DNA of 64,000 bases from an uncultured Umboniibacter sp. (GCF_947497555.1 NZ_CANMGY010000002.1:175080-239079); one strand, 5' to 3'; numbered from the stretch's first letter, positions 1 to 9,092 are shown. Numbers and translations are program-made. The notes: generated from the sequence alone by a model not told the origin.

Positions 1-445
1 CACCCGCAGCGAGCTTCGCCTGCACCTCGTCTTCACTTAGAAGTAAGCCGCGGCCATCATAGCGAGGCGTCTGGCCGTTAGCCATCTGCTCCTTACGCAT
101 TTCGTCAAGCTCTTCCGAACTGGCGAAACAGTAGAAGGCGTGGCCTTTATCAATGAGTTCCTGACAGTAACCAGCATAGATATCCATTCGCTCCGATTGA
201 CGATACGGGCCATGTGGGCCACCCACGTCGGGACCCTCGTCCCAATCAAGTCCCAACCAACGGAGGGAGTCCAGAATGGCCTGCTCTGATTCCGCAGTTG
301 AACGTGTTTGGTCTGTATCTTCAATGCGCAGCAGAAACTGCCCACCGTGCTGTTTAGCGAATACCATATTAAAAAGTGCGATATAGGCGGTACCAACGTG
401 CGGATCACCCGTTGGGGATGGCGCGATACGAGTGCGAACTGTCAT
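1..445 (-). CDS. gltX: Glutamate--tRNA ligase, N-terminal part (cut by window edge)
   Basis: Charges tRNA-Glu with glutamate in the cytoplasm. The first 148 codons are present. They begin [20 protein letters not shown], the start of the class I Rossmann catalytic domain, with the HIGH-type ATP-binding signature as PHVGT near residues 14-18. [12 protein letters not shown] near residues 38-49 is the glutamate-binding stretch typical of GltX. The ATG at 445-443 is where family members start. The C-terminal half, including the KMSKS loop, lies outside the window. It is divergent from dusA, with a 232-base gap between them. The family call is firm; discrimination between tRNA-Glu and tRNA-Gln cannot be judged from this part. 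Confidence 0.95.
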   Translation of the reverse strand, partial: MTVRTRIAPSPTGDPHVGTAYIALFNMVFAKQHGGQFLLRIEDTDQTRSTAESEQAILDSLRWLGLDWDEGPDVGGPHGPYRQSERMDIYAGYCQELIDKGHAFYCFASSEELDEMRKEQMANGQTPRYDGRGLLLSEDEVQAKLAAG

Positions 446-677
446 GTAATCTATTCCAATTTTGAGGTGCGATGGCGATAACAATTATCGACCATTGAAT
501 TTGCCTGAAGTATACACGACAAACCCACTTTGCTACCAACAATTAGCCCGATAAACACCGCCCCAATGGGCTATCAACCGTTATTCGGAGATTGAGGGTT
601 TAAGTACATTTTCTAACTCTGATTTTTAACTCAACAAGTTATACTAGCTACTAATTAACTGACAAAGCGGCTTCCCA

Positions 678-1649
678 ATGCCCCCAAACTACACGCTTTC
701 GACCGCACCGATGATGGAATGGTCAGACCGACACTGCCGTGCTTTTTGGCGAGTGATGACGAAACACAGTTTGATGTATACCGAAATGGTCACCGCTAAC
801 GCGGTGATACACGGTAACCGCGACTACCTGATTGGCTACAATGATGTGGAGCACCCTATTGCCCTGCAGCTAGGTGGAAGTGACCCCGAGCAACTCCGTG
901 AAGCCACAAAAATCGCCGCGGATTACGGTTATGACGAAGTGAATCTCAACTGTGGTTGCCCGTCAGACCGAGTGAAGTCAGGTTTCTTTGGCGCCTGTTT
1001 AATGGCCGAACCGGAAACTGTTGCGCGTGGTATGGAAGCCATCATTGAGACCGCCCCCATCAAAGCTACGGTTAAGAACCGCATTGGTATTGACGATCAA
1101 GAGGACTACCCTAGCCTACTTAACTTCATTGATACCGTATCCGCTAGCGGCGTAAAACACTTTATCGTCCATGCCCGAAAAGCCTGGCTAAATGGACTTT
1201 CGCCGAAGGAAAACCGTGAAATCCCGCCGCTGCGCTATGACTTAGTCCACCAGCTAAAATTGGAACGTCCGGAGCTAGAAATATCAATCAATGGCGGTAT
1301 CAATACTCTAGATGAAGCCGATCATCAGCTTAGCCACGTTGATGGGGTCATGTTGGGCCGAGCCGCCTACCAGAATCCGTGGATTCTCGCGTCGGTGGAT
1401 CGCCGTTTCTTCGGCGCCGAGACGGATCCTGTAACAACACGGCACGAGGCGCTTCGTGCCTACTTCCCCTATATTGAATCGCAGTTGGCTGCGGGGGCAA
1501 AATTACATTATATGACACGCCACTTGATGGGGCTGTTTAATGCTCAACCTGGCGGCAAACAATTCCGCCGCTATGTCTCCGAAAACGCCTATAAAGAGGG
1601 TGCTGGATTAGCAGTTCTTGAGCAGGCAATGGCGTTAGTACCAGAGTGA
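678..1649 (+). CDS. dusA: tRNA-dihydrouridine(20/20a) synthase
   Basis: FMN-dependent enzyme that reduces uridine 20/20a in the D-loop of tRNAs to dihydrouridine. The 323-residue product has a TIM-barrel start (APMMEWSDRHCRAFWR, about residues 10-25) and the Dus signature NLNCGCPSDRV near residues 93-103; its GCP cysteine is the usual catalytic residue. Further on are KNRIGIDD, HARKAWLNGLSPKENR (a stretch characteristic of the DusA subgroup) and SINGGI, a flavin phosphate-binding segment. The length is normal. A TATACT -10-like hexamer lies at 640-645, but I see no convincing -35. Transaldolase follows after 115 bases, so co-transcription is possible but unproven. Confidence 0.95.
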   Translation: MPPNYTLSTAPMMEWSDRHCRAFWRVMTKHSLMYTEMVTANAVIHGNRDYLIGYNDVEHPIALQLGGSDPEQLREATKIAADYGYDEVNLNCGCPSDRVKSGFFGACLMAEPETVARGMEAIIETAPIKATVKNRIGIDDQEDYPSLLNFIDTVSASGVKHFIVHARKAWLNGLSPKENREIPPLRYDLVHQLKLERPELEISINGGINTLDEADHQLSHVDGVMLGRAAYQNPWILASVDRRFFGAETDPVTTRHEALRAYFPYIESQLAAGAKLHYMTRHLMGLFNAQPGGKQFRRYVSENAYKEGAGLAVLEQAMALVPE

Positions 1650-1687
1650 ACTAGACTATAACAAATGGTTGTTTACGATCATTTTTA

Positions 1688-1710
1688 TTGTCATGGTACC
1701 ATCATGACAA
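1688..1710. promoter_or_regulatory. Inverted repeat in the transaldolase upstream region
   Basis: TTGTCATG at 1688-1695 is repeated inverted as CATGACAA at 1703-1710. The centre contains the perfect 10-bp palindrome ATGGTACCAT (1693-1702). A further ATGGTAC occurs at 1724-1730. The element is AT-rich and lacks a T-run, so it does not look like a terminator. It sits 55 bases before the transaldolase start and could be an operator; the binding protein is unknown. Confidence 0.4.
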
Positions 1711-1764
1711 AGTGATAAACTCGATGGTACATTCAATAACCGAAATTCCTAAGGAAGCAAAACA

Positions 1765-2709
1765 ATGGCTTCGAAGCTCGATCAACTCAAAGCGCAAACA
1801 GTGGTTGTCGCGGACACCGGTGACATTGATGCGATAGCGAAATTCACCCCCGTGGATGCCACGACTAATCCATCTCTGCTACTTAAGGCAGCTCAACTCG
1901 AGCGTTACCGTCATTTTTTAGATGAAGCCATCCAGACCACTCGCACTGGTGATGTTGCGTCCGCTGTTGATCAACTTGCCGTTAACATTGGTAAAGAAAT
2001 CCTGGCCATTATCCCCGGCCGAATCTCCACCGAAGTTGACGCTCGCTTAAGCTACGATCAAGAAGCGTCATATCAAAAGGCACATAGTTTAATTCAGCGT
2101 TATGAGTCGGCTGGTGTTGGTCGAGACCGCGTGTTGATTAAACTCGCCTCTACCTGGGAAGGCATCCGCGCCGCAGAGCGCCTGGAGCAGGATGGCATCA
2201 ATACCAATCTGACCCTACTCTTCAGTTTTGAGCAAGCCGTCGCCTGTGCCGAGGCGGGTGTTTTTCTTATCTCTCCGTTCGTTGGCCGTATCTTAGATTG
2301 GTACAAGAAGGCGGAAGGCGTTGAGAACTACCCTGCTGAGAAGGATCCGGGTGTCGTCTCCGTCAAACGAATCTACGACTACTACAAAACTCACGCCTAC
2401 CCAACTATCGTCATGGGCGCCTCGTTCCGCAATACCGGTGAAATTGAAGAGCTCGCAGGTTGTGATCGACTAACCATCGGTCCGTCACTGTTGGAAGAAC
2501 TCGATAATGATTTTGGCGAGTTGCCGCAAAAATTATTCGATCAAGGTGGCTCCGCCGATCAGCGCCCAGATCGACTAACGGAGGCGCAATTCCGCTTCGG
2601 CTGTGGTCAAGATGCAATGGCTACTGAGAAACTCGCTGAGGGTATCCGTAACTTCGTTGCGGATCAAATCAAGCTGGAAGCACTCCTGCTAAAGGAAGCG
2701 AATGTTTAA
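1765..2709 (+). CDS. tal: Transaldolase
   Basis: Transfers the dihydroxyacetone unit between sugar phosphates in the non-oxidative pentose phosphate pathway. The 314-residue protein has the family signatures [12 protein letters not shown] (about residues 31-42) and [11 protein letters not shown] (about 123-133). The lysine of the second, about K126, is the expected Schiff-base residue. Later come [12 protein letters not shown] and the phosphate-site region [12 protein letters not shown]. This is the TalB-like class I type. The start is supported by AAGGAAG eight bases upstream of the ATG. The stop codon region overlaps the start of the next gene by 8 bases, suggesting translational coupling. 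Confidence 0.96.
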   Translation: MASKLDQLKAQTVVVADTGDIDAIAKFTPVDATTNPSLLLKAAQLERYRHFLDEAIQTTRTGDVASAVDQLAVNIGKEILAIIPGRISTEVDARLSYDQEASYQKAHSLIQRYESAGVGRDRVLIKLASTWEGIRAAERLEQDGINTNLTLLFSFEQAVACAEAGVFLISPFVGRILDWYKKAEGVENYPAEKDPGVVSVKRIYDYYKTHAYPTIVMGASFRNTGEIEELAGCDRLTIGPSLLEELDNDFGELPQKLFDQGGSADQRPDRLTEAQFRFGCGQDAMATEKLAEGIRNFVADQIKLEALLLKEANV

Positions 2710-3142
2710 AGCATTAAAAGCCCTTTTTGAGGCTACAGAAGTCCAACCTACTCCCACGTCTAACGACGTGGAGAGTGCGACTGCGGCGCTAATGATCATG
2801 CTAGCGATTGCTGACAGTCACTTCGATGATCGCGAGCGCGCTACGGTTGTTCGATTAGTCAAAGAACGCAGTGGTCTCAACGACGCGGAATTAGATACGC
2901 TAATCAGCGAGGCTGAGCAGGCTGCAAAGTCAGCCACGTCCATCTATGAATTCAGCCAGCAACTTAACAAGGCGCTTCGCTACGAGGATAGAGTTAACGT
3001 CGTTCGCGGGATGTGGGAAGTTGCCTATGCAGATGGGGTGATAGACAAATACGAAGAGCACCTCATTCGTCGGGTTTGCGATCTAATGTACATTAGTCAT
3101 CAAGACTTTATCCAAACTCGCAATTTAGTTCGAGACCAATAG
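2702..3142 (+). CDS. TerB-like tellurite-resistance family protein
   Basis: A 146-residue, all-helical, acidic protein. It matches the TerB fold: [21 protein letters not shown] (about residues 27-47) and [24 protein letters not shown] (about 102-125) form the characteristic repeated half with acidic, metal-binding-like positions. The family is linked to TerB/DjlA-type modules, but a direct tellurite role is not shown for most solitary members. The ATG lies inside the last codons of transaldolase, so the two genes are probably co-translated. No signal peptide or membrane segment is visible. I am sure of the fold family and not of the function. Confidence 0.75.
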   Translation: MFKALKALFEATEVQPTPTSNDVESATAALMIMLAIADSHFDDRERATVVRLVKERSGLNDAELDTLISEAEQAAKSATSIYEFSQQLNKALRYEDRVNVVRGMWEVAYADGVIDKYEEHLIRRVCDLMYISHQDFIQTRNLVRDQ

Positions 3143-3234
3143 TTTCGTCGGTATTAATTCTTCGTCGAGAAAACTTCATATTGAGCGCTCAAACACCGGA
3201 CTTGTTACCGACACAATGAACCACTAAACAACCG

Positions 3235-3723
3235 TTATAACTCTGCTTCGAGCTGCTTCACCAAATCAGAGAATTGCGCTTCATTACCCTCACATAGTGT
3301 CATCAAGGTTCGATGTGCCTCAAGCACATGATTTTTTGCGGTCTCATCATCACAGCACTCGCTGACACACTCAATCGGCAAAAGGTTCGCGGAATCAGTC
3401 GGTTGAGAGGAACTCAGAATCGATATGTTATTAAAACCCATCGAATTAAGTAATCGAGTCATATCGGCATGGGGCGTGTAGATAACAGGCATAACGCCAC
3501 AGAGCGATTTGGCGCGGATACACAGCTTCGCCATCAGACCTAACGTTGTTGAATCGGCGTTCTCGGCGTCACTAAAGTCAACAGTGAGATGTTTGAAAGG
3601 ATTAGCGCAAATCGTCTCGACACATTCATCGATCGTTTTACACAACGGGACTCGGACATCGCCGACCAACTTAACCACATACGTGTCATTGGTACTGGCA
3701 GAGAGTAACTTGCCTTCATTCAT
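3235..3723 (-). CDS. STAS-domain protein (anti-sigma-factor-antagonist type)
   Basis: A 162-residue protein with an N-terminal STAS domain (about residues 10-105). The phospho-acceptor site reads DSTTLG, with Ser58 at the position phosphorylated in SpoIIAA/RsbV proteins. About 55 acidic, cysteine-containing residues follow that are not part of the STAS fold. It lies 6 bases downstream of a receiver-phosphatase gene on the same strand. That phosphatase is the obvious candidate to dephosphorylate Ser58, as in Rsb and HsbR/HsbA partner-switching pathways. The anti-sigma factor/kinase partner is not in the window. The family call is firm; the pathway is inferred. Confidence 0.85.
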   Translation of the reverse strand: MNEGKLLSASTNDTYVVKLVGDVRVPLCKTIDECVETICANPFKHLTVDFSDAENADSTTLGLMAKLCIRAKSLCGVMPVIYTPHADMTRLLNSMGFNNISILSSSQPTDSANLLPIECVSECCDDETAKNHVLEAHRTLMTLCEGNEAQFSDLVKQLEAEL

Positions 3724-3729
3724 TCTTTA

Positions 3730-4926
3730 TTAGCCTAATTGAAACAACAGAATAGCGATGTCATCCGGTACATCATTTTTCTCATTTAAGCCTAAATTTT
3801 CCACAATTTCATCAACTGAATGAGATTTTTCAACAACTTTAAGTAACTGTGATTCATTCTCAATCAATTCACCATTTTTCATCAGCTCGAAAACTCCGTC
3901 AGAACACACCACAATCTGATCGTTAGGCTGAAGCATAATACTTGAATTAGGCCACTCATTATCCTCTAGTAGCCCTAAAGGCATGCCACTTCCACGCAAA
4001 TAAACAGCCCTGCCATCACGATGGAGAATTGGGAGAGGCAGATGCCCCGCTACCGAATAATGAAGTATGCGTTTCCGTCTATCGACAATGCCAAAAAACA
4101 TGGTGGCATGGCGGTCAAGATTCGCTGAGATTAACTGCCGGTTAATCTCCTCAAGAATGTCGCTAGGAGTATTGAAACGTCGTCGCTGACCTTTATGTGT
4201 TCTGTGTGCTTTTAACAGCGTGGTAGACAAGTGCTTCAGAAAAACAGTCACAAACGCCGCGGGTGCCCCGTGACCTGAAACATCAGTTAGGTAGAAAACC
4301 GTAAAACGATTTTCAACATCGAAGCAGTCAAGGAAATCACCACTCACATACAAAGACGGACGCCAAAAGTGGCTAATCATACCATCGGCTATTTGCAGCG
4401 CTTGCTGCGGGAGCATTGCCCGCTGAATCTGTAGGGCAGCCTTGTGATCCTGTCGGAGCGTTCGTAAACTCTGATTTAGCTCCTCATTTGCACCCTCAAG
4501 TTCAGTTCTATAGCGCTGATTTTGTTCTTTGAGATAGCGTTGTTCAATAGCTCGCTCAATGGAGAGCTCGAGAATTTCCATATCAACAATCGGCTTAACA
4601 AAGTAATCATGGGCACCAAGTCGGAGAGCTCGGACTGACTCATGCATTTTTCCGGCACCGGAAACGACGATAAACGGAACGTTACGTCCTTGCTCTGCAA
4701 TAGCTTCAAGAACGGATAATCCGTCGACATAGGGCATCTTTAAATCGCTGATTACAACATCCGGTGATTGTTTCGCGAATAGTCCTAGGCCCATCTCACC
4801 ATCTTCAGCCGCTACGATATTGTAACCACAATCGGAAAAGTAGAGCGACAAACTATCACGAACGATATCGTCATCTTCAATAATCAATAGCGTGTATCGG
4901 TTTGGCTGACTATCCACGTTGGTCAT
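3730..4926 (-). CDS. Response regulator with SpoIIE-type PP2C phosphatase output
   Basis: A 398-residue fusion. Residues about 11-125 form a receiver domain: acidic pocket EDDD (17-20), phospho-acceptor Asp61 in VISDLKMP, and a conserved KP motif. A coiled-coil linker follows (about 130-180). The C-terminal half is a PP2C/SpoIIE phosphatase with SGDFLDCF, VSGHGAPAA, CSDGVFE and DDIAILL, which contain the metal-binding aspartates. Members dephosphorylate a STAS protein when the receiver is phosphorylated. The next gene encodes just such a STAS protein, so the two form a partner-switching unit. Unlike Pseudomonas HsbR, no C-terminal serine kinase domain is present. The cognate histidine kinase is not nearby. 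Confidence 0.92.
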   Translation of the reverse strand: MTNVDSQPNRYTLLIIEDDDIVRDSLSLYFSDCGYNIVAAEDGEMGLGLFAKQSPDVVISDLKMPYVDGLSVLEAIAEQGRNVPFIVVSGAGKMHESVRALRLGAHDYFVKPIVDMEILELSIERAIEQRYLKEQNQRYRTELEGANEELNQSLRTLRQDHKAALQIQRAMLPQQALQIADGMISHFWRPSLYVSGDFLDCFDVENRFTVFYLTDVSGHGAPAAFVTVFLKHLSTTLLKAHRTHKGQRRRFNTPSDILEEINRQLISANLDRHATMFFGIVDRRKRILHYSVAGHLPLPILHRDGRAVYLRGSGMPLGLLEDNEWPNSSIMLQPNDQIVVCSDGVFELMKNGELIENESQLLKVVEKSHSVDEIVENLGLNEKNDVPDDIAILLFQLG

Positions 4927-4996
4927 TGCTTTTCCTTCTGACTATGGGCCGGCAGCTGCTTGACTCGGTTTAGTAACTTTGATTGGCCTCGTTGCG

Positions 4997-6079
4997 TTAA
5001 GGCAAGTTAGCATCGCTATTTTCACTATCATCAGTTTCAAGTGCTTTTTCCTCGATACCGTTGCTAGCTTCTGGGGTGGTATCGTTAGTATTCATGCCAT
5101 TAATATCTTCGCCATAGCTCTCACCATCGTAGCTCTCACCATCGTAGCTCTCACCATCGTAGCTCTCACCACCATAGCTCTCACCGCCAAAGCCATCGGT
5201 GGATGAACCAAAGCCACCAAATTCATCAAATTCTTCGTCATCCGGCATCTTGCCGTCGAGCACTAGATACCGCCTACGCTGCAAATAAGCATCGCGAATA
5301 AAGGTATAACGATCGCCAGTGATAAATGCTTCAGCCTGAATTAGCTGGCTGCGCACGTTGATGGCCTCAACGCCTATTAAGGTATTACGAGTTGGAACAT
5401 GATCAACATAACTGGTGTAATCGACAAAGCTATCGACATAACGCGCAGGGGCGTCCCGGAGTGTGCTGGGGCCATAGAAAGGGAGCATCAAATAAGGCCC
5501 TTCGGGAACACCGTAGTAACCCAAGGTCTGACCAAAGTCCTCACCCTCTAAACGGCGCATACCTAGCTCACTTGCAACGTCCCAGATGCCCAGCACGCCG
5601 ATAGTGGTGTTGGTCAAAAACCTACCCGTGTAGACGCCGGCATCTACAATTTTTAACTGCAAAATAGAGTTTGCGGCACTGCCAATATCGTCTAAGTTAG
5701 CGAAGACATTATCAACACTACGTTCAATTGGATCAGGAGTGATGTATTTATAACCCGTCACAATAGGTAGGAGAATATAGCGATCGGCGACGTCATTGAA
5801 TGACAACATCGCTCTATTGAGATCCTCGAAAGGGTCACCATCATAGGGTGCCACTTGAGTTTGCGCGAAACCGATGTCGCTGCCGTAACTCTCATAGGTG
5901 ACGGAGTTGTTTTCAGTTTCTACCGCCGCAGAATTCTGGGTTTCAGCCGCAATAGCTACCGCTGTTTCACCATCTGAAGGCGACTCTGCTTCTGAGTCTT
6001 GTGCGCTAGAAGCAGCGCTGAGGAAGAGTGACGCTAAAGCACTCACGAAAACTAAACGCTTTTCCAAAGATCTTTCCAT
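4997..6079 (-). CDS. mlaA: MlaA/VacJ family outer-membrane lipid-asymmetry protein, no lipobox
   Basis: The MlaA family removes phospholipid from the outer leaflet of the outer membrane and passes it to the Mla pathway. The core (about residues 80-290) has the family start DPFEDLNRAMLSFND, TPDPIERSVDNVFANL, GVLGIWDVASELGM, EDFGQTLGYYGVPEGPY and LPFYGPSTLRDA. The N-terminus is a signal peptide (FVSALASLFLSAASSAQ), but I find no cysteine anywhere in the protein. It cannot be a lipoprotein like classical MlaA unless the start is wrong. The last about 70 residues are acidic and contain a GESYD repeat. No other mla genes are nearby. The family is certain; the anchoring mode is unusual. Confidence 0.9.
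   Translation of the reverse strand: MERSLEKRLVFVSALASLFLSAASSAQDSEAESPSDGETAVAIAAETQNSAAVETENNSVTYESYGSDIGFAQTQVAPYDGDPFEDLNRAMLSFNDVADRYILLPIVTGYKYITPDPIERSVDNVFANLDDIGSAANSILQLKIVDAGVYTGRFLTNTTIGVLGIWDVASELGMRRLEGEDFGQTLGYYGVPEGPYLMLPFYGPSTLRDAPARYVDSFVDYTSYVDHVPTRNTLIGVEAINVRSQLIQAEAFITGDRYTFIRDAYLQRRRYLVLDGKMPDDEEFDEFGGFGSSTDGFGGESYGGESYDGESYDGESYDGESYGEDINGMNTNDTTPEASNGIEEKALETDDSENSDANLP
5111..5185 (-). repeat. Five 15-bp tandem repeats inside mlaA
   Basis: The plus-strand unit ATCGTAGCTCTCACC and close variants occur five times head to tail. The minus strand encodes repeated GESYD or GESYG pentapeptides in the acidic tail of the MlaA homologue. The three middle copies are identical. 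As the unit is a multiple of three, copy-number change would keep the frame. Confidence 0.9.
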
Positions 6080-6149
6080 AATCCGAGATTTTGTTTAGGT
6101 TAGCATAAACTCTTATCTGGGCATTAGTATTTGCTAGGTGTATTTACCG

Positions 6150-6177
6150 AAAAACCCAGCGCGCGGGCTGGGTTTTT
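6150..6177 (-). terminator. Rho-independent terminator of the porin gene
   Basis: Perfect 11-bp stem (6150-6160 with 6167-6177), six-base GC-rich loop, and a U-run formed by the distal arm when read on the minus strand. It lies 56 bases after the porin stop codon. The symmetry could also make it act on the plus strand. Confidence 0.85.
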
Positions 6178-6232
6178 CAAACTTATCATAGATTTTAGGC
6201 AAAACGTTGGCCCAAAAATCTAGCGCTGATAC

Positions 6233-7216
6233 TTAGAACTTGATTTCAAATCCTAAACCTAGCGTGCTTTCTTCAGCCATCATTCCAGCTAAATCAGTCG
6301 CTTCAAGGTCAGAGTAGTAGGCGTAAAGCTTGGCAGCGCTGCTTAGTTTATAGTCTGCGCCAACCACTAACATAGACAATGAGTCAACGGCAGTATCGCC
6401 ATTAGCGTCAAACCAACCATCAGCTAAGCCCACTGGCTGAGAGCCTTCACCGTATTGTCCCCAAGCCTTAACCTTACCGAATTTGTAGCTAGCTGACACG
6501 TTGAACACATCACCTAAATCGGCACCTTCTGCGGATTCAGCAGTCTGCCAAATACCACCGAATTGAAGATCACCCATCGTGTACTGACCGGTACCACGAA
6601 GGATATTTGCAAAGCCTGCATCGGACTTGGTTTCCATGTCATAGGCAACTGCTGCCACCAAACCGCTGTCCTTAAAGCTCAACGAAATAGAATTGTGTGC
6701 GGTAGCGTTGTCATCATCTTCGCCTTGATCCAAGAACGCTTGAGCGTGAACTTCAAAACCAGCGAATTTAGGAGAGATATAACCGACTACGTCGTCGAAG
6801 CGCTCTTCACCCAACATAATCTGTTTGATATCGGCGCCAGCCAAATCGTTCGAGTAGTCAACTTTGCCTGCAGAAGATTTAAGTGCCGAATCACGACGAC
6901 CCGCATAAGCTGTACCGAAGCCGCCACGGAAACCAGCGAAGGTATTACGCTGCTTGAATACGTCATCGTCGTCATCTACTGATACTTCATATTCTAACTG
7001 GTAGATAGCTTCTAGACCCTCACCGAGATCAATGGAGCCTCGGATACCAATTCGAGAAGCATTAGAAACAAGATCCCACGTCGCATCGGAACCTTCATCA
7101 ACATTAACAACAGCGACATTTGCCTTACCGTACCAGGTAGGACCGGTGGTCTCAGCCATGGCCATCGGTGCGAAAGTAGCTGCTGATATTGCCGCTGCGA
7201 GAAGCTTTTTGTTCAT
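6233..7216 (-). CDS. Gram-negative general porin (OmpC/OmpF-like)
   Basis: Trimeric beta-barrel channel of the outer membrane for small hydrophilic solutes. The 327-residue precursor has a clear signal peptide (MNKKLLAAAISAATFAPMAMA). Mature family features follow: WYGKANVAVVN, SRIGIRGSIDLGEGLEAIYQLEYEV, a FAGFRGGFGTAYAGR segment leading into constriction loop 3, and a C-terminal strand ending in phenylalanine (LGLGFEIKF) as required for barrel assembly. It stands alone: a terminator follows and about 330 bases precede it. The selectivity cannot be read from the sequence. Confidence 0.93.
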   Translation of the reverse strand: MNKKLLAAAISAATFAPMAMAETTGPTWYGKANVAVVNVDEGSDATWDLVSNASRIGIRGSIDLGEGLEAIYQLEYEVSVDDDDDVFKQRNTFAGFRGGFGTAYAGRRDSALKSSAGKVDYSNDLAGADIKQIMLGEERFDDVVGYISPKFAGFEVHAQAFLDQGEDDDNATAHNSISLSFKDSGLVAAVAYDMETKSDAGFANILRGTGQYTMGDLQFGGIWQTAESAEGADLGDVFNVSASYKFGKVKAWGQYGEGSQPVGLADGWFDANGDTAVDSLSMLVVGADYKLSSAAKLYAYYSDLEATDLAGMMAEESTLGLGFEIKF

Positions 7217-7543
7217 AGTTTTACCCTTTAATTAAAGTTTTATTAAGTTTCGATGACGTTATTATTACGTTCATTTATTACAACTATGTTACAAATAATA
7301 ACTTCAGTGAAAATAATAATACTAAAAAGATTGATATGAACGTTAAGCACTGACGACCCTGAATTGCGTCGAAATTATTGCGGAGGTCGGCGTTTGGCAT
7401 ATTCGGCAGAACAAGGTTCGAAGGTACCGGAAGCGCTGACAAAAGGATTAGACTTGGAAGCGGATAGGTTGTAACGCGGTGGCACCATCAAATGCTTTAA
7501 CCATCAACAGTCTGTTACCCCAGTCACTAAAGGCCTCGACTGT
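7217..7543. other. Intergenic region: porin upstream sequence
   Basis: This 327-base stretch separates the porin from hvfC; both genes are on the minus strand. The part next to the porin is strongly AT-rich (about 7217-7330) and presumably holds its promoter and leader, but no -35/-10 pair is convincing. The part next to hvfC has ordinary composition. I see no hairpin with a T-run and no plausible small gene on either strand. Confidence 0.6.
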
Positions 7544-8266
7544 TTAGGTTTCTACAGCTTTGGGAAGGGATACGACTGCTCCTTCACGCTGTAACTCCGC
7601 CAGCAAATCCCGCGCCGGCGCTTCAATGTGATGGCCGTCTACCCTCATTGAGGTAGCAATAGTCAACAGCGCTTCGCCTAGACTCTGCTCCTGTAGCAGC
7701 AGAGCCAGCAAGCTGAAACTCGCAGCGTTTAACAGTTTGTAGCGTAATTTATTGTGCGGGTTTCGATAGAGTAAGATATAGGTTGGCTGCTTAGGCGGCT
7801 CAATGCCTTCATTCGCCTCGTAAATTGCATAGTCGAAGGATAACAACGCGATAGCGGGTGAGAAGTGAACACCATCCGGACGATTTGTTATTGTCTCCGC
7901 TGACGGCCAATTCATGCTCTCTATATCAATAGCAATCCCCGCGCGCTCATATTCAGCAAGCTCATGCTGCCATTTAGGAGCATCCTGCTGAACGAACCAA
8001 TTGAGGAACTCCCCTGATATTTCCGCAAAGTAAGGGGTGCGAGATATCCCGGACTCTAGAAATGCTCGAACCAGCTTGCGAAACTGTTCATCGCCTACTG
8101 CTCGGCGAAGTTTTTTGTAACCACCGCTTAGCAAGCCGAATAAATTGTTAAATACTAGGCGCTGATAGATTGCTAAACGACGCGCTTCAACGTTAAGACT
8201 TTCATCATGATGCTTAAACCTCACGCTAGCAGCTAAGGCACTCTGTAATTCACGAAAGTTCGACAA
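7544..8266 (-). CDS. hvfC: HvfC-like DUF2063 partner protein of a RiPP-modifying pair
   Basis: A 240-residue protein whose N-terminal part (about residues 1-95) matches the DUF2063 domain: [39 protein letters not shown] and [20 protein letters not shown] less conserved C-terminal half ends in a winged-helix-like region ([18 protein letters not shown]). In known systems HvfC/MbnC proteins pair with the DUF692 enzyme and present the precursor peptide. The TTG start lies inside the last codons of hvfB (17-base overlap), so translation is probably coupled. No ATG near the start fits. Role inferred from family and operon. Confidence 0.85.
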   Translation of the reverse strand: MSNFRELQSALAASVRFKHHDESLNVEARRLAIYQRLVFNNLFGLLSGGYKKLRRAVGDEQFRKLVRAFLESGISRTPYFAEISGEFLNWFVQQDAPKWQHELAEYERAGIAIDIESMNWPSAETITNRPDGVHFSPAIALLSFDYAIYEANEGIEPPKQPTYILLYRNPHNKLRYKLLNAASFSLLALLLQEQSLGEALLTIATSMRVDGHHIEAPARDLLAELQREGAVVSLPKAVET

Positions 8267-9089
8267 GAGCTCTCTCCTGAACGCGCTTCACGTCACTGAC
8301 TTCCTGTTTTAACTCAGCGAGTGGCGGAAAGTTGAAATCACGTTCGAGCACCGTAGGAATAGCCCCAAAGCGACGATAACAAGTCTGTGCTAAATCCAGA
8401 ACTGGCTTAATTAGCGGCGCTCCATGCGTATCGACTTTGAGATCTTCAGCTTCATCAGCATGTCCAGCGATATGCGCATAGGCTATCCGTTCATTGGGTA
8501 ATTGCGCAATAAAATCGATGGGGTCATAGCAATGATTTACGCTATTCACGTAAACATTATTGATATCTAGCATGAGTCGGCAGTTAGCCTCACGTAATAC
8601 CGCATTAACAAACTCAATCTCGCTTAGCTCTTGGCTGGGCGCTAGATAATAGGAAATATTCTCAACCGCGATCGGCTGTTCGAGATAATCCTGCACAACA
8701 CGGATGCGATCTGCAACATGAGTCACAGCCTCTTCGGTAAACGGTATGGGAAGCAAGTCATAGAGTAAACCTCCGTGACCGCAGAAACTAAGGTGTTCAG
8801 AATAGCACTTCACATTATGCAAGCGAAGAAACGCTTTCACGTCCGCTAGCAGTTTGAAGTCCAGCGGATCCTGTCCGCCTAGATTTAGTGACAAGCCATG
8901 ACAAACCATAGGAAAGCGATCACTAAACCACTTCAACCTATCGGCATAACGTCCGCCTAAATTGATCCAGTTTTCTGGAGCAAGTTCGAAAAAATCAATC
9001 CCGTCACAACCACCTGGTGCCTGTAACTGACTTATAAGTGAACGGCGCAGGCCTAAACCTACGCCGTTAACCTCAGCAAAGTGTGTCAA
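8250..9089 (-). CDS. hvfB: HvfB-like DUF692 multinuclear iron oxidase
   Basis: TIM-barrel enzyme of the DUF692/MbnB family. Such enzymes use a di- or tri-iron site and O2 to turn precursor cysteines into oxazolone-thioamide or related groups. The 279-residue protein keeps the expected ligand set: His64 ([10 protein letters not shown]), Glu98-His99 ([12 protein letters not shown]), Glu143 (VENISYYL), Asp175 with Asn177-178 (LDINNVYVN), His186, His206/His210 (AHIAGH), Asp220/His222 (VDTHGAP) and Glu249 (LERD). It starts with TTG three bases after the precursor stop, and ATG alternatives would cut the barrel. It is flanked by the precursor and hvfC. The exact chemistry here is inferred. Confidence 0.92.
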   Translation of the reverse strand: MTHFAEVNGVGLGLRRSLISQLQAPGGCDGIDFFELAPENWINLGGRYADRLKWFSDRFPMVCHGLSLNLGGQDPLDFKLLADVKAFLRLHNVKCYSEHLSFCGHGGLLYDLLPIPFTEEAVTHVADRIRVVQDYLEQPIAVENISYYLAPSQELSEIEFVNAVLREANCRLMLDINNVYVNSVNHCYDPIDFIAQLPNERIAYAHIAGHADEAEDLKVDTHGAPLIKPVLDLAQTCYRRFGAIPTVLERDFNFPPLAELKQEVSDVKRVQERALVELS

Positions 9090-9092
9090 TGC

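Noticed and set aside
6563..6982. 139-codon plus-strand frame inside the porin gene.
   Set aside because: It is a shadow of a well-supported porin on the other strand, with no ribosome site or recognisable domain.
7217..7543. A fourth gene (hvfD/DoxX) of the hvf operon after hvfC.
   Set aside because: No open frame with membrane helices exists in this gap; the next gene is the porin.
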